A stretch of 64,000 nt of DNA from the NCBI GenBank assembly GCA_947630025.1, contig CANRFZ010000007.1:62001-126000 (forward strand). Reading direction: 5' to 3'. Positions 16,377 to 25,947 of this stretch are shown piece by piece. Below the pieces are notes generated by a model. It was given only the letters and a program-made list of their open reading frames with translations, made no database searches and was not told the origin of the DNA. The position numbers and the translations under genes are program-made. Source of the DNA: an uncultured Lachnospiraceae bacterium. Its GTDB lineage: Bacteria; Bacillota; Clostridia; Lachnospirales; Lachnospiraceae. Positions within the stretch are counted from its first letter, which is position 1. Each line of letters starts with the position of its first letter.

Positions 16377-16894
16377 GAGCGGGAAGCCGCGTGGATATGA
16401 AAAAGAAAAATGTTGCAAAACTATGGCTGCGGCTGATTGTGATCGCCGCATCGCTGGCGGCGCTGGCGATGCTTCTGTTCTTCGTCCTGCTGGTGTCGTT
16501 CCAGAACGGCGCTCGCTCGACGGGCCTGACCATGCGCGTGGCCGGAAAAATCGCGTCCGGCGTCTTTGCAGATCCGACGGCGGAGCAGATCGAAACGGTC
16601 AGTCTGATGATGCGCTATGGCGCGCATCTGGCGTTGTTCTTTGTGGTGGGGCTGGTGACGGCGTTTGTCAGCATGGTGATATGCAGCGGATATTTCCGGA
16701 TCGTCGGCATCCTGTTGTCCGGCGGCGTCTGCTATTTTCTGGCCTATTATACCGAGTATTTTAAGCAGTACATATCGGGGCGGCATTTCCAGATGACCGA
16801 CGTGGCGCTGAACTGGTATGGCGGCGTGGCGGGGATTGTCTGCATGGTGGTGTCGTATTTCCTGAACCGGCTGCTGGTGAAGTTGTCGGACTGA
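16373..16894 (+). CDS. VanZ-like membrane protein
   Basis: Up to 173 residues with four hydrophobic segments. The segment TEYFKQYISGRHFQMTDVAL (about 138-157), followed by NWYGGVAG, matches the VanZ pattern of an E..Q, an R, a D and an N..G..G motif. VanZ relatives affect sensitivity to teicoplanin or other lipid-linked antibiotics; the exact function here is unknown. Starts at GTG 16391 or ATG 16397 are possible (GGGAAG at 16381-16386). I list 16373 because of its ATGA overlap with the PilZ gene. Confidence 0.65.
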   Translation: MRAGSRVDMKKKNVAKLWLRLIVIAASLAALAMLLFFVLLVSFQNGARSTGLTMRVAGKIASGVFADPTAEQIETVSLMMRYGAHLALFFVVGLVTAFVSMVICSGYFRIVGILLSGGVCYFLAYYTEYFKQYISGRHFQMTDVALNWYGGVAGIVCMVVSYFLNRLLVKLSD

Positions 16895-16904
16895 CCGCGG
16901 CGGG

Positions 16905-16930
16905 CCGGCGCTTTGCCGGATTGTTTTTTT
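16905..16930 (+). terminator. terminator after the VanZ-like gene
   Basis: CCGGC (16905-16909) pairs with GCCGG (16915-16919), followed by a T-rich run (16921-16930). It closes the aminopeptidase-queA-PilZ-VanZ direction before the convergent aroA. Confidence 0.6.
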
Positions 16931-16992
16931 GCCGGACTGCTTATCGGAAAAATAATTTCCGGCGGGCCGGTTTTCTCAGCAAGTCAGCTTTT

Positions 16993-18267
16993 TCAGCAGG
17001 TCAGCTTTTGCAGGTCATCATAGAAATGCGGATAACTGACGGCGACAATGTCGTTGTCGGTTATTTTTGTTTCTCCCTCCGCCACCAGCGACGCGACGGC
17101 AAAACTCATGGCGATCCGATGATCCATGTGGGGATCGATCACCGTGCCATGGAGCGGGCTGCCGCCCTCGATGACCATGCCGTCGTCCGTTCCCGTGATG
17201 CGGCATCCCATGGCACTCAGATGTTCCACCATAACGTCGATGCGGTTAGACTCCTTGGCCCTCAGTTCCTCGGCGTTTCTGACTACGGTAGTGCCTTCCG
17301 CGCAGGCGGCCATGATATTGATGATTGGCAGCTCGTCGATCAGGGTGGGGATCAGATCCCCCTCAATGACGGTGCCGTGGAGCTGGCTGTATTTTACCAG
17401 CAGGTCGGCGGTGGGCTCGCCTTCGTCGCGGACGTTCAGATAAGTGATGTCGCCGCCCATGGCCTGCGCCACGGTCAGGATGCCGCTGCGGGTGGGATTG
17501 ATCCCTACATTCCGGATTAGGATCTCGGAATCCGGAACCAGCAGTCCGGCGGCGATAAAATAGGCCGCCGACGAGATATCGCCGGGCACGCTGATCTTTT
17601 GGCCGGTCAGCGTCGGTTCGGGGAGGACGGAAGCGGTGGTGCCTTCGGAGGTGACGTCGGCGCCGAAATACCGCAGCATAATCTCCGTGTGGTTGCGGCT
17701 GAGGGCCGGTTCCGTGACGCTGGTGACGCCGTCAGCGTACAGTCCTGCCAGCAGAATGGCGGATTTTACCTGCGCGGACGCGATCCGGGAACGGTAGCTG
17801 ATGCCGTGCAGCGGCGCGCCCGCGATGCGCAGCGGCGCACAGTCGTTGCCGTTTACGCTGGCGATATCCGCGCCCATCAGCGACAACGGCTCTATGATGC
17901 GGCGCATGGGGCGTTTCTGTATGGAAGCGTCGCCGGTCAGCGTGGTGACAAACGGCTGCGCCGAGAGGATTCCCGAGAGCAGGCGGGTGGTAGTGCCGCT
18001 ATTGCCCGCATCCAGAGCGGAAGAAGGCGCTTTCAGGCCGTGCAGTCCTCTGCCGTGGATCAGAATGCGCTCCGGCGTATTTTCGATGTCGATCCCCATT
18101 CGGCGGAAACAGTCGATCGTGGAGAGACAGTCCGCTCCCTGCAGGAAATTGGTCACCTCCGTCGTGCCGTCGGCCAAGGCGCCGAACATCACGGCCCTGT
18201 GGGAGATGGATTTGTCGCCGGGCACGGTGATCTCGCCCCGTAATCGTGTTGCTTTGCTGAGTGTCAT
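16993..18267 (-). CDS. aroA: 3-phosphoshikimate 1-carboxyvinyltransferase (EPSP synthase)
   Basis: Joins PEP to shikimate 3-phosphate on the way to chorismate. The 424-residue product has the PGDKSISHRAVM substrate loop (about 16-27), LDAGNSGTTTRLL near 90-102, and the DHRIAMSFAVASL motif near 380. I place the start at 18267 (MTLSK) because GGAG lies 7 nt upstream. It follows tyrA by 20 nt on the same strand, an aromatic operon. The last 17 bp including the stop codon are duplicated directly after the gene. Confidence 0.96.
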   Translation of the reverse strand: MTLSKATRLRGEITVPGDKSISHRAVMFGALADGTTEVTNFLQGADCLSTIDCFRRMGIDIENTPERILIHGRGLHGLKAPSSALDAGNSGTTTRLLSGILSAQPFVTTLTGDASIQKRPMRRIIEPLSLMGADIASVNGNDCAPLRIAGAPLHGISYRSRIASAQVKSAILLAGLYADGVTSVTEPALSRNHTEIMLRYFGADVTSEGTTASVLPEPTLTGQKISVPGDISSAAYFIAAGLLVPDSEILIRNVGINPTRSGILTVAQAMGGDITYLNVRDEGEPTADLLVKYSQLHGTVIEGDLIPTLIDELPIINIMAACAEGTTVVRNAEELRAKESNRIDVMVEHLSAMGCRITGTDDGMVIEGGSPLHGTVIDPHMDHRIAMSFAVASLVAEGETKITDNDIVAVSYPHFYDDLQKLTC

Positions 18268-18287
18268 GTGTATCTCCATTCGTCTGG

Positions 18288-19388
18288 TTATTTTTTGGTG
18301 TGCAGCCTGTAGCCGCCCTCTGTCATGATCTCTATGGCGCTCTCCAGAGCCGTCCGATCATAGAACTCGATGCGCAGCGCGCCCTCGGCAAACTCGCGGT
18401 TGTGGTTGATGCCGATATTTTTGATGCTGACGTCGTGGGCGGCCAATAGCGAAGCGATGGCGGCGATGGCGCCGGGCTTATCGGCGATGTCCACCGTAAA
18501 GACGTACTCCGCTTTCAGCGGGCCGCTGGAGACATCCTGAAAGGACTCCCGGTAGTTTCTGGCCGTTTCAAAGAAGTCGTAGAGGGCGTTTTCCGCCCGG
18601 TAATCGAGGCAGAAGACCACGTCGTTCAGCGATTTGATATAGTCCTTCAGCAGCTTGGAGATATTTTCCGTGTTGGTCAGGCAGATCTGCTGCCACATAT
18701 CGGGGGAGGACGACGCGATCCTTGTGATATCCTTGAAGCCGCCTGCGGCCACCATCTTCATGATGCCTTCCCGGGAATCCGCATTTTTGACCAGATTGAC
18801 CAGAGAAGCCGCGATCACATGAGGAAGATGGGAGATCGCAGCCGTGACGTAATCGTGTTCCTCGTAATGAAGGATCAGCGGAATGGTGCCCAGCGATTCC
18901 ACGAGACGCCGGTAAGCGTCCACCTGTTCCGACGTAGTTTCCTCCGACGGCGTCAGGATATAGTAGGCGTTTTCCAGAAGCGCGGCATTGGAATTGGCAT
19001 AGCCGAACCGCTCCGAACCGGTCATCGGGTGGCCGCCTATAAACTGCCGCTGCAGTCCCAGCGCTTCGATCTGTCTGTGGATGCCGGTCTTGACGCTGCC
19101 GACGTCGGTGACGATGGTGCGGGGCGATAGAAATTGGTTCAGCTTCGCGAGGTTTTCGTTGTTGCAGGACACCGGCGCGCACAAAAAGATGTAATCGCAG
19201 CGGGAAAAAGTCACGTCGATAGCGGCGGCGGTCTCGTTGACGATATGTTCCTCCTTCGCTAATGCGAGAGAGGAGGCGTTTGTGTCGCAGGCGATAATAT
19301 GTACGTCAGGCACGGCGGCGCGCAGCGCCTTGGCGATGGAGCCGCCGATCAGCCCCAGCCCGATAAAACCGCAGGTAAGAGTATCCAT
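18288..19388 (-). CDS. tyrA: prephenate dehydrogenase with ACT domain
   Basis: Oxidises and decarboxylates prephenate to 4-hydroxyphenylpyruvate for tyrosine synthesis. The 366-residue product has an N-terminal Rossmann motif GLGLIGGSIAKAL (about 9-21), the GGHPMTGSE catalytic segment (about 122-130), and a C-terminal ACT domain from about 297 (YVFTVDIADKPGAIAAIASL) that probably senses tyrosine. ATG 19388 follows AAAGG. It is the first gene of the tyrA-aroA pair. The leader contains a 9-bp GC-rich hairpin. Confidence 0.94.
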   Translation of the reverse strand: MDTLTCGFIGLGLIGGSIAKALRAAVPDVHIIACDTNASSLALAKEEHIVNETAAAIDVTFSRCDYIFLCAPVSCNNENLAKLNQFLSPRTIVTDVGSVKTGIHRQIEALGLQRQFIGGHPMTGSERFGYANSNAALLENAYYILTPSEETTSEQVDAYRRLVESLGTIPLILHYEEHDYVTAAISHLPHVIAASLVNLVKNADSREGIMKMVAAGGFKDITRIASSSPDMWQQICLTNTENISKLLKDYIKSLNDVVFCLDYRAENALYDFFETARNYRESFQDVSSGPLKAEYVFTVDIADKPGAIAAIASLLAAHDVSIKNIGINHNREFAEGALRIEFYDRTALESAIEIMTEGGYRLHTKK

Positions 19389-19407
19389 GTTCTGCGCCTT
19401 TCTGTGG

Positions 19408-19437
19408 CCTGCCGGACGCACGAGCGCATCCGGCAGG
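19408..19437 (-). other. hairpin in the tyrA leader
   Basis: CCTGCCGGA (19408-19416) and TCCGGCAGG (19429-19437) form a perfect 9-bp stem, with an inner CGC/GCG extension. It ends 19 nt before the tyrA start on the minus strand, without a U-run. Role unknown. The remainder of 19389-19716 shows no gene and no convincing promoter. Confidence 0.45.
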
Positions 19438-19716
19438 GTGGATGATATTTTCACATTATACTGAAATAAGTATACCATTTTGGTCATGCCGCTACAAGAG
19501 GAGAATTGCTTGCGTGGCACAACCAGCAAGGATGTGGGTGAGCTACAACCCGCAAGAATTGCGTGAGGATACAATTTATAAGAATTGTGGGCGAGGCATA
19601 ATCTTGCTCTGGCGGTGGTCTCCCAACCGGCGGTTGAGTTTGCTACTTCTACTTACAGTTCATGTACGAAAACAGATTCAGATGGTAAAGTGAGGCATGA
19701 AAGGAGGCATATTGTC

Positions 19717-20541
19717 ATGAATCAAACGGAGATAGGAAAGTTTATCGCAGGCTGCAGAAAAGAAAAAGGATTGACGCAGGCGCAGTTAGCAGAAAAGCTG
19801 AACATCACCGACCGAGCTGTTTCTAAATGGGAAACGGGAAAATGTATGCCCGATTCCTCTATTATGCTGGAACTTTGCCATATTTTAGATGTTACGGTCA
19901 ACGAACTGTTAAGCGGGGAGAGGATAGAAATGAATCAGAATCATTATGAAGAAAAAGCAAATGAAAACCTTATTGAATTACAAAGAAAAGATGAGAATCA
20001 TATGAACAGGAACGCCATCATAGCAGTTCTATACACAATCGCTATGGTGATTGGCATTATGGTATGCTGCGTCTGTGATATCGCTATTTCGGGAACGCTG
20101 ACATGGTCGCTTATTGTGCTTAGCTCTGTTCTGGCTGCATGGATCGTCTCTTTTCCGGTGATCTTGCTGGGAAAGAAAGGTGTGCTGATAGCGATGATTG
20201 CTATGAGCATTCTCATTGTACCGTTTATGTATCTATTAAGTATTTTACTGAAAGTCAAAGAGGTATTCCGCATCGGTGCGGTTATGTCGATGATTTCACT
20301 TGTATTTTTGTGGATCATTTATGTGATATATCGTCGGCTGAAAGAACGAAAACTGCTGGCGACAGGATTGACCTTCTTGTTTGCGATTCCGTTTACCTTT
20401 TTGATCAACAGTGTCTTGTCCAAAATGATAGGAGGGCCTGTCATGGATGTCTGGGATATCTTGTCTGTATTTATTCTGTTTGTTTTGGCTGCTGCTTTTC
20501 TTATTGGAGATTATGCAAAGAAAAAAGGGTATATCAGATAA
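19717..20541 (+). CDS. XRE-type HTH protein with C-terminal membrane domain
   Basis: The 274-residue product starts with a Cro/C1 helix-turn-helix (about residues 4-60, KGLTQAQLAEKLNITDRAVS). A short linker follows, then about six hydrophobic helices from residue 90 on. Such fusions are common in Clostridia as membrane-tethered regulators of unknown signal. ATG 19717 has a strong AGGAGG. The gene is visibly more AT-rich than its neighbours and stands alone between tyrA (divergent) and the EF-G paralogue, which fits acquisition by transfer. Confidence 0.8.
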   Translation: MNQTEIGKFIAGCRKEKGLTQAQLAEKLNITDRAVSKWETGKCMPDSSIMLELCHILDVTVNELLSGERIEMNQNHYEEKANENLIELQRKDENHMNRNAIIAVLYTIAMVIGIMVCCVCDIAISGTLTWSLIVLSSVLAAWIVSFPVILLGKKGVLIAMIAMSILIVPFMYLLSILLKVKEVFRIGAVMSMISLVFLWIIYVIYRRLKERKLLATGLTFLFAIPFTFLINSVLSKMIGGPVMDVWDILSVFILFVLAAAFLIGDYAKKKGYIR

Positions 20542-20629
20542 TTCATCGCGCCATTCGCAAAGCCGCGCTGCCGCGCTTTCCGGCGTTGCGCGCCTGCCTT
20601 TGCTCATATGCGGGCGCTCCCTCAGCCAT

Positions 20630-20676
20630 CCAGTCTTCAGAAAAACTCGTGCAAGCACGGTTTTTCCTCAGGCTGG
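20630..20676 (+). terminator. terminator region after the HTH-membrane gene
   Basis: The inner stem is AAAAAC-CGTGC (20641-20652, one bulged T) paired with GCACG-GTTTTT (20655-20665), continued by an outer CCAG..CTGG pairing (20630-20640 with 20667-20676). The gap 20542-21002 holds no gene: it contains this element, a GC-rich stretch (20550-20620), a promoter and the structured leader. Confidence 0.6.
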
Positions 20677-20718
20677 ACGGCTGGATGAACTGTTTTTTGG
20701 TAAAGTGCATAAAAGATA

Positions 20719-20747
20719 TTGAAATGATTGCGGAAATTTAGTAAAAT
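20719..20747 (+). promoter_or_regulatory. promoter of the EF-G paralogue
   Basis: TTGAAA (20719-20724), 17 bp, TAAAAT (20742-20747). It implies a leader of about 250 nt, long enough for the structured element at 20881-20995. Confidence 0.65.
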
Positions 20748-20880
20748 ATACTTACGGTTTGTGCTTGGGGACGTTGGAAAAGGAACAATCTGCCCAATCG
20801 CAGCGGGATAACGGAACTGGAGGATGCGCAGTGTGGACATCGGCGGCGCGGCATCACGCGGATTGCCGGTTGTTTCACAG

Positions 20881-20995
20881 AACGGACATAGTCCGTTCGA
20901 CTGTTTGGGCCGGAGCGTCCCGGACAGTCCGATGGCGGACGGAAGCTATTGTTGCGGTTTTTGCCGCCCTGTCGCGTAAACGCTTCAGAATGGAG
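20881..20995 (+). promoter_or_regulatory. structured leader with a possible pseudoknot, copy 2 (EF-G paralogue)
   Basis: Stem 1 is AACGGAC/GTCCGTT (20881-20887 with 20891-20897). Stem 2 is 11 bp with two G-U pairs (20899-20909 with 20919-20929) and carries the same nine-base loop CCGGAGCGT as copy 1 on an unrelated stem sequence. The loop can pair, with one mismatch and one G-U, with CGCTTCAG (20981-20988), just before the GGAG ribosome binding site (20992-20995). The distance from the end of stem 2 to the conserved TCGCGTAA is 41 nt here and 40 nt in copy 1. Confidence 0.62.
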
Positions 20996-21002
20996 ACTGA
21001 CA

Positions 21003-23096
21003 ATGAATATCTACACAACTGACAAGATTCGTAATGTGGTTCTGCTGGGGCACGGCGGCTGCGGCAAGACCAGTCTGGCAGAGGCGATGGCTTATCTGTC
21101 CGGCATCACTTCCAGAATGGGCAAGGTGGATGATGGCAACACCGTGAGCGATTTCGGCAAGGAGGAGCAGAAACGGCATATTTCCATCACCACGTCCGTG
21201 ATTCCCGTGGAGTGGGAAGGGGTAAAGATCAATGTTCTGGATACGCCCGGCTTTTTTGATTTCGTGGGCGAGGTGGAGGAGGCCGTGAGCGCCGCCGACG
21301 CCGCTATTATCGTCGTATCCGGTAAGGCCGGCGTGGAAGTCGGCACCGAGAAGGCATGGGAGATATGCGACAAGTATAAGCTGCCGCGGTTTGTGTTCGT
21401 CACCGATATGGATATCGACAACGCATCGTTCCGTCAGGTGGTGGAGGATCTGACCGCCAAATACGGCAAGAAGATCGCGCCGTTCCATCTGCCGATCCGT
21501 GAAAATGAGAAATTTGTGGGATATATCAACGTCATCACCGAGCAGGCGTACCGCTGGGAGGGCAAGGAAGTCGTGGAATGCGATATGCCGGAATATAGCA
21601 AGGAAAATCTGCAGATCTGCAGAGACACCCTGATGGAGGCGGTGGCGGAGACAAGCGAAGAATTTATGGAGAGATATTTTAACGGCGATTCGTTCTCGGA
21701 GGCGGAGATCCGCGCGGCGCTGCGGGCGAACGTTCTGGACGGCAGCATCGTGCCGATGTCCATGGGCTCCAACATACTTTGCCAGGGAATCTATACGCTG
21801 CTGGACGATATCGTGAAATATATGCCGAGCCCGGAGAACCGCGAGTTGGCGGGCGTCGATTTGAAGACGAACGAGATTTTCCAAGCCAATTACGATTTTT
21901 CCAAGGCAAAGTCGGCGTATATCTTTAAGACGATCGTGGACCCGTTTATCGGGAAATATTCGCTGATCAAAGTCTGCTCCGGCGTGTTCAAGAGCGATGA
22001 TGTGATCTACAACGACGAGAAGGAAGTGGAGGAGAAAATCAGCAAGCTCTATGTGCTGCAGGGCAGTAAGCCCATCGAGGTCAAGGAGCTCCATGCGGGC
22101 GACATCGGCGCGATCGCCAAGCTGACGGCGGCCAGAACCGGCAACACGCTCTCCACGAAAGCGAGGACGATCCGTTACGGCAAGACCGAGATTTCCACGC
22201 CTTACACGGTGAAACGTTACCGCGCGAAGAACAAGGCGGATGTGGATAAGGTGTCGCAGGCGCTGCAGAAGATGAAGCACGAGGATCAGACGCTTTGGAT
22301 CGTCAACGACGCGGAAAATAAGCAGACGCTTCTGTACGGCATGGGCGAGCTCCAGCTGGATGTGGTGGCCAGCAGGCTATTGAACGAATACAAGGCGGAG
22401 ATCGAGTTGTCAGATCCCAAGATCGCCTATCGGGAGACGATCCGCAAGAAATCCGATGTGGAATATAAGTATAAGAAACAGTCGGGCGGACACGGACAGT
22501 ACGGCCATGTCAAGATGCGTTTTGAGGCGTCGGGCGATCTGGAGAAACCGTTTGTGTTCGAGCAGGAGGTCGTGGGAGGCTCCGTGCCCAAAAACTACTT
22601 CCCTGCTGTGGAAAAGGGCCTTCAGGATTCCGTGGCGAGCGGGCCTCTTGCGGCCTATCCGGTGGTGGGTGTCAAGGCGGTGCTCTACGACGGCTCCTAT
22701 CATCCCGTAGATTCTTCCGAGATGGCGTTTAAGATGGCTACGATTCAGGCGTTCAAAAAAGGCTTTATGGAGGCGGGGCCGGTGCTGCTGGAGCCCATCG
22801 CCAATCTGCAGGTCACCGTACCCGATTCCTATACGGGCGATGTCATGGGCGATCTGAATAAGCGGAGAGGGCGCGTGCTCGGCATGAATCCCGCGGGCGA
22901 CGGCAAGACGACGATAGAGGCGGATCTTCCCGTTGCGTGCCTGAACGGATACTGCACGGATCTGCGTTCCATGACCGGAGGACGCGGCACCTATCAATAT
23001 AAATTTGTAAGGTACGAGCAGGCGCCTGCCGACGTACAGCAGAAAGAAGTGGAAGCCAGAGCCGGCAAAGTCGCTGAGGCTGGCGGCGAGGCATAA
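21003..23096 (+). CDS. elongation factor G-like GTPase (EF-G paralogue)
   Basis: The 697-residue product has the full EF-G domain order: G domain (about 1-280), domain II, domain III, domain IV with the QSGGHGQYGHVKMRF segment (about 492-506), and domain V. The P-loop is GHGGCGKT (16-23) and G3 is DTPGF (about 79). The G2 region is atypical (KRHISIT) and the G4 motif reads TDMD where canonical EF-G has NKMD. This matches the divergent EF-G-2 lineage of Clostridia and others, whose exact role (accessory translocation or recycling factor) is unsettled. ATG 21003 follows GGAG; upstream is structured leader. Confidence 0.85.
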   Translation: MNIYTTDKIRNVVLLGHGGCGKTSLAEAMAYLSGITSRMGKVDDGNTVSDFGKEEQKRHISITTSVIPVEWEGVKINVLDTPGFFDFVGEVEEAVSAADAAIIVVSGKAGVEVGTEKAWEICDKYKLPRFVFVTDMDIDNASFRQVVEDLTAKYGKKIAPFHLPIRENEKFVGYINVITEQAYRWEGKEVVECDMPEYSKENLQICRDTLMEAVAETSEEFMERYFNGDSFSEAEIRAALRANVLDGSIVPMSMGSNILCQGIYTLLDDIVKYMPSPENRELAGVDLKTNEIFQANYDFSKAKSAYIFKTIVDPFIGKYSLIKVCSGVFKSDDVIYNDEKEVEEKISKLYVLQGSKPIEVKELHAGDIGAIAKLTAARTGNTLSTKARTIRYGKTEISTPYTVKRYRAKNKADVDKVSQALQKMKHEDQTLWIVNDAENKQTLLYGMGELQLDVVASRLLNEYKAEIELSDPKIAYRETIRKKSDVEYKYKKQSGGHGQYGHVKMRFEASGDLEKPFVFEQEVVGGSVPKNYFPAVEKGLQDSVASGPLAAYPVVGVKAVLYDGSYHPVDSSEMAFKMATIQAFKKGFMEAGPVLLEPIANLQVTVPDSYTGDVMGDLNKRRGRVLGMNPAGDGKTTIEADLPVACLNGYCTDLRSMTGGRGTYQYKFVRYEQAPADVQQKEVEARAGKVAEAGGEA

Positions 23097-23153
23097 AGGG
23101 GAAGTGCCTTGCGGTTTTGCTATAACCGGCTATAGCGGTATAGAGAAGGTTTT

Positions 23154-23195
23154 ACATAGGGATGGGACACTGCCATGGTGTCCCATTTCCTATGT
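23154..23195 (+). terminator. long hairpin after the EF-G paralogue
   Basis: ACATAGG-ga-TGGGACA (23154-23169) pairs with TGTCCCA-ttt-CCTATGT (23179-23195), two 7-bp blocks around a small internal loop. No clear T-run follows, so termination is likely but unproven. A smaller GCTATA/TATAGC hairpin precedes it (about 23119-23136). The gap 23097-23410 holds no gene; a T-box core was looked for and not found. Confidence 0.45.
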
Positions 23196-23278
23196 GTGGA
23201 GGCGATGGAGCCCAGCAGTCGCGGCTGAGCTCGGCTTGCCTGCCTTGCAAGAGATGCGTGTGTCTGTGCCGCGCGGAC

Positions 23279-23306
23279 TTGACAAATCCCCCTAGTATAG
23301 TAAAAT
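23279..23306 (+). promoter_or_regulatory. promoter of leuS
   Basis: TTGACA (23279-23284), 16 bp, TAAAAT (23301-23306). The implied leader is about 98 nt, too short for a T-box. Confidence 0.75.
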
Positions 23307-23410
23307 GGTTATGTTTCCGCAGGCGATGGCAGGACAGTGACCGCCGCCGGAATGATGGCGCGGCCTGCCGCGGGAGGATCTGAGCAAAAGCGGACAGAGA
23401 GGAAGACGAG

Positions 23411-25939
23411 ATGGCAGAAGTATACAATCACCGGGAAGTGGAATCAAAATGGCAGAAGGTGTGGGATGACGAGAAGGCGTTTAAGACTTCGGACGATTAC
23501 TCCAAGCCGAAGTATTACGCGCTGGTAGAGTTCCCCTATCCGTCGGGACAGGGGCTTCACGTGGGACATCCAAGACCTTATACGGCGCTTGATATCGTGG
23601 CGAGAAAGAGGAGGATGCAGGGCTACAACGTACTGTACCCGATGGGATGGGATGCGTTCGGCCTTCCGACGGAAAACTATGCGATCCAGAATCACATCCA
23701 TCCGAAGATCGTAACCCAGAATAATGTGCAGCGTTTTAAAAACCAGCTGCATTCCCTCGGATATTCCTTTGACTGGGACAGAGAGGTCAATACCACCGAT
23801 CCCGGCTATTATAAATGGACGCAGTGGATCTTTCTGAAGCTATTCAAGGCCGGACTCGCCTACAAAGCCGAGATGCCGATCAACTGGTGTACTTCCTGCA
23901 AGGTGGGCCTTGCCAACGAGGAAGTGGTGAACGGCGTGTGCGAGCGCTGCGGTTCCGAAGTGGTGCGCAAGGTAAAGAGCCAATGGATGCTCAAGATCAC
24001 CGAGTACGCCGACAAGCTGATCCAAGGACTCGACACGGTAGACTACGTGGAGCGCGTCAAGGTGTCCCAGAAAAACTGGATCGGGAAATCCACCGGCGCG
24101 GAAGTGGATTTTACCATCCAAGGCAAAGAAGATAAGATGCGTATCTACACAACCCGGTGTGATACGTTGTTTGGCGTCACCTATATGGTAATGTCTCCCG
24201 AACATCCGCTGCTGGACAAATACAAAGACGATATCAAAAACTGGAGCGAGATCGAGGCGTACCGCGAGCAGGCGGCCAGAAAGTCTGATTTTGAGCGCGC
24301 GGAGCTGGCCAAAGAGAAGACCGGCGTCCGCATCGACGGCCTGATAGCCGTCAATCCCGTCAATGACGTGGAGATCCCGATTTTTGTATCCGACTATGTC
24401 CTGATGAGCTACGGCACCGGCGCGATCATGGCGGTGCCCGCCCACGACGAGAGAGACTGGGAGTTTGCCAAGAAGTTCGGGCTGCCGATCATAGAAGTGG
24501 TGGCCGGCGGCAGGGACGTGCAGGAGGAAGTGTATACCGACGTGGCCACGGGTACGCTGGTCAATTCCGGCTTCCTGAACGGACTGAACGTGGACGAGGC
24601 AAAGGCGAAGATGATCGCTTTTCTGGAAGAAAAAGGTATCGGCTGCGCCAAGACGAATTTTAAGCTGCGCGACTGGGTATTTTCCCGCCAGCGCTACTGG
24701 GGCGAGCCGATCCCCATCGTACACTGTGAGAAGTGCGGCTATGTGCCGATCGACGAGAGCGAGCTGCCGCTGGAGCTGCCGGATGTGGAGAGCTATATGC
24801 CCACCGACAACGGAGAATCCCCGCTGGCGCTTATGACGGACTGGGTAAACACCGTGTGCCCATGCTGCGGCGGGCCGGCCAAACGGGAGACGGACACCAT
24901 GCCGCAGTGGGCGGGTTCGTCATGGTATTTCCTGCGCTATACAGACCCCGCAAATCCCGACGCACTGGCCAGCAGGGAAGCCCTCGAATACTGGATGCCC
25001 GTGGACTGGTACAACGGCGGTATGGAGCATACTACGCTGCATCTGTTGTATTCCAGATTCTGGCACAAATTTCTCTATGACCAGAACGTAGTGCCCTGCC
25101 CGGAGCCTTATTCCAAGCGGACGTCCCACGGCATGATTCTGGGACTGAACCCGCATAATTTTGCCAATCTGCCCGCCAAAGAGCAGGAGAAGCTGGTGGC
25201 GGAATACGGCAGCGAAAAAGCTGCCCGCGAGATGTTAAAGGAGAAATACGGCGAGATGGCGGAGCATCCAGTCGTAAAGATGTCCAAGTCGCTGGGAAAC
25301 GTGGTGAATCCCGACGACATTGTGACCGAGTACGGCGCGGACACACTCAGGACTTACGAGATGTTCATCGGCGCTTTTGAACTGAGCGCCGGGTGGAGCG
25401 AGGACGGCGTCAAGGGCTGCCGCCGGTTTCTGGAGAGAGTCTGGAAGCTGCAGGATATCATGACGCAGGAGGAGGGGTATTCCTCCGACTTAGAGACCAG
25501 AATGCACCAGACGATCAAGAAGGTTGACAACGATTTTGAAAATCTGAAATACAACACGGCGATCGCGGCTATGATGGCGCTGGTCAATGAGTTTTATAAG
25601 AAAAATGCCGTTACAAAGGGAGAGTTCAAGACGTTAATTACCCTGTTAAATCCCGTGGCGCCGCATATCACCGAGGAGTTATGGCAGGCGACCGGCTTCG
25701 AGGGCAGGCTCTACCAGACGGCATGGCCGGTATATGACGAGGCCAAAACGGTGGAGAATACCGTAGAGATCGCCATCCAGATCAACGGCAAGACGCGCGC
25801 TACGTTGCAGATCGGCAAGGACGATCCGAAGGACGACGTTATCGCCAAGGCCAAAGAGACGGTGGCGGATAAACTGACCGGGACGATTGTAAAAGAGATC
25901 TATGTTCCCGGCAGGATCGTCAATATCGTGCAGAAGTAA
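23411..25939 (+). CDS. leuS: leucine-tRNA ligase
   Basis: Charges tRNA-Leu. The 842-residue class I enzyme has the HIGH-type motif HVGH (about 49-52), zinc-like CxxC pairs ([21 protein letters not shown], about 161-181), a CP1 editing domain (about 220-420), and KMSKS near residue 622 ([14 protein letters not shown]). The anticodon-binding and C-terminal domains follow. Length is in the bacterial range. ATG 23411 follows a GGAAG site. It is monocistronic and converges on three minus-strand genes. Confidence 0.97.
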   Translation: MAEVYNHREVESKWQKVWDDEKAFKTSDDYSKPKYYALVEFPYPSGQGLHVGHPRPYTALDIVARKRRMQGYNVLYPMGWDAFGLPTENYAIQNHIHPKIVTQNNVQRFKNQLHSLGYSFDWDREVNTTDPGYYKWTQWIFLKLFKAGLAYKAEMPINWCTSCKVGLANEEVVNGVCERCGSEVVRKVKSQWMLKITEYADKLIQGLDTVDYVERVKVSQKNWIGKSTGAEVDFTIQGKEDKMRIYTTRCDTLFGVTYMVMSPEHPLLDKYKDDIKNWSEIEAYREQAARKSDFERAELAKEKTGVRIDGLIAVNPVNDVEIPIFVSDYVLMSYGTGAIMAVPAHDERDWEFAKKFGLPIIEVVAGGRDVQEEVYTDVATGTLVNSGFLNGLNVDEAKAKMIAFLEEKGIGCAKTNFKLRDWVFSRQRYWGEPIPIVHCEKCGYVPIDESELPLELPDVESYMPTDNGESPLALMTDWVNTVCPCCGGPAKRETDTMPQWAGSSWYFLRYTDPANPDALASREALEYWMPVDWYNGGMEHTTLHLLYSRFWHKFLYDQNVVPCPEPYSKRTSHGMILGLNPHNFANLPAKEQEKLVAEYGSEKAAREMLKEKYGEMAEHPVVKMSKSLGNVVNPDDIVTEYGADTLRTYEMFIGAFELSAGWSEDGVKGCRRFLERVWKLQDIMTQEEGYSSDLETRMHQTIKKVDNDFENLKYNTAIAAMMALVNEFYKKNAVTKGEFKTLITLLNPVAPHITEELWQATGFEGRLYQTAWPVYDEAKTVENTVEIAIQINGKTRATLQIGKDDPKDDVIAKAKETVADKLTGTIVKEIYVPGRIVNIVQK

Positions 25940-25947
25940 GACGGCGG

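Noticed and set aside
23097-23410. T-box or other riboswitch before leuS
   Set aside because: A consensus promoter at 23279-23306 leaves a leader of about 98 nt without a T-box core. The hairpin at 23154-23195 is upstream of it.
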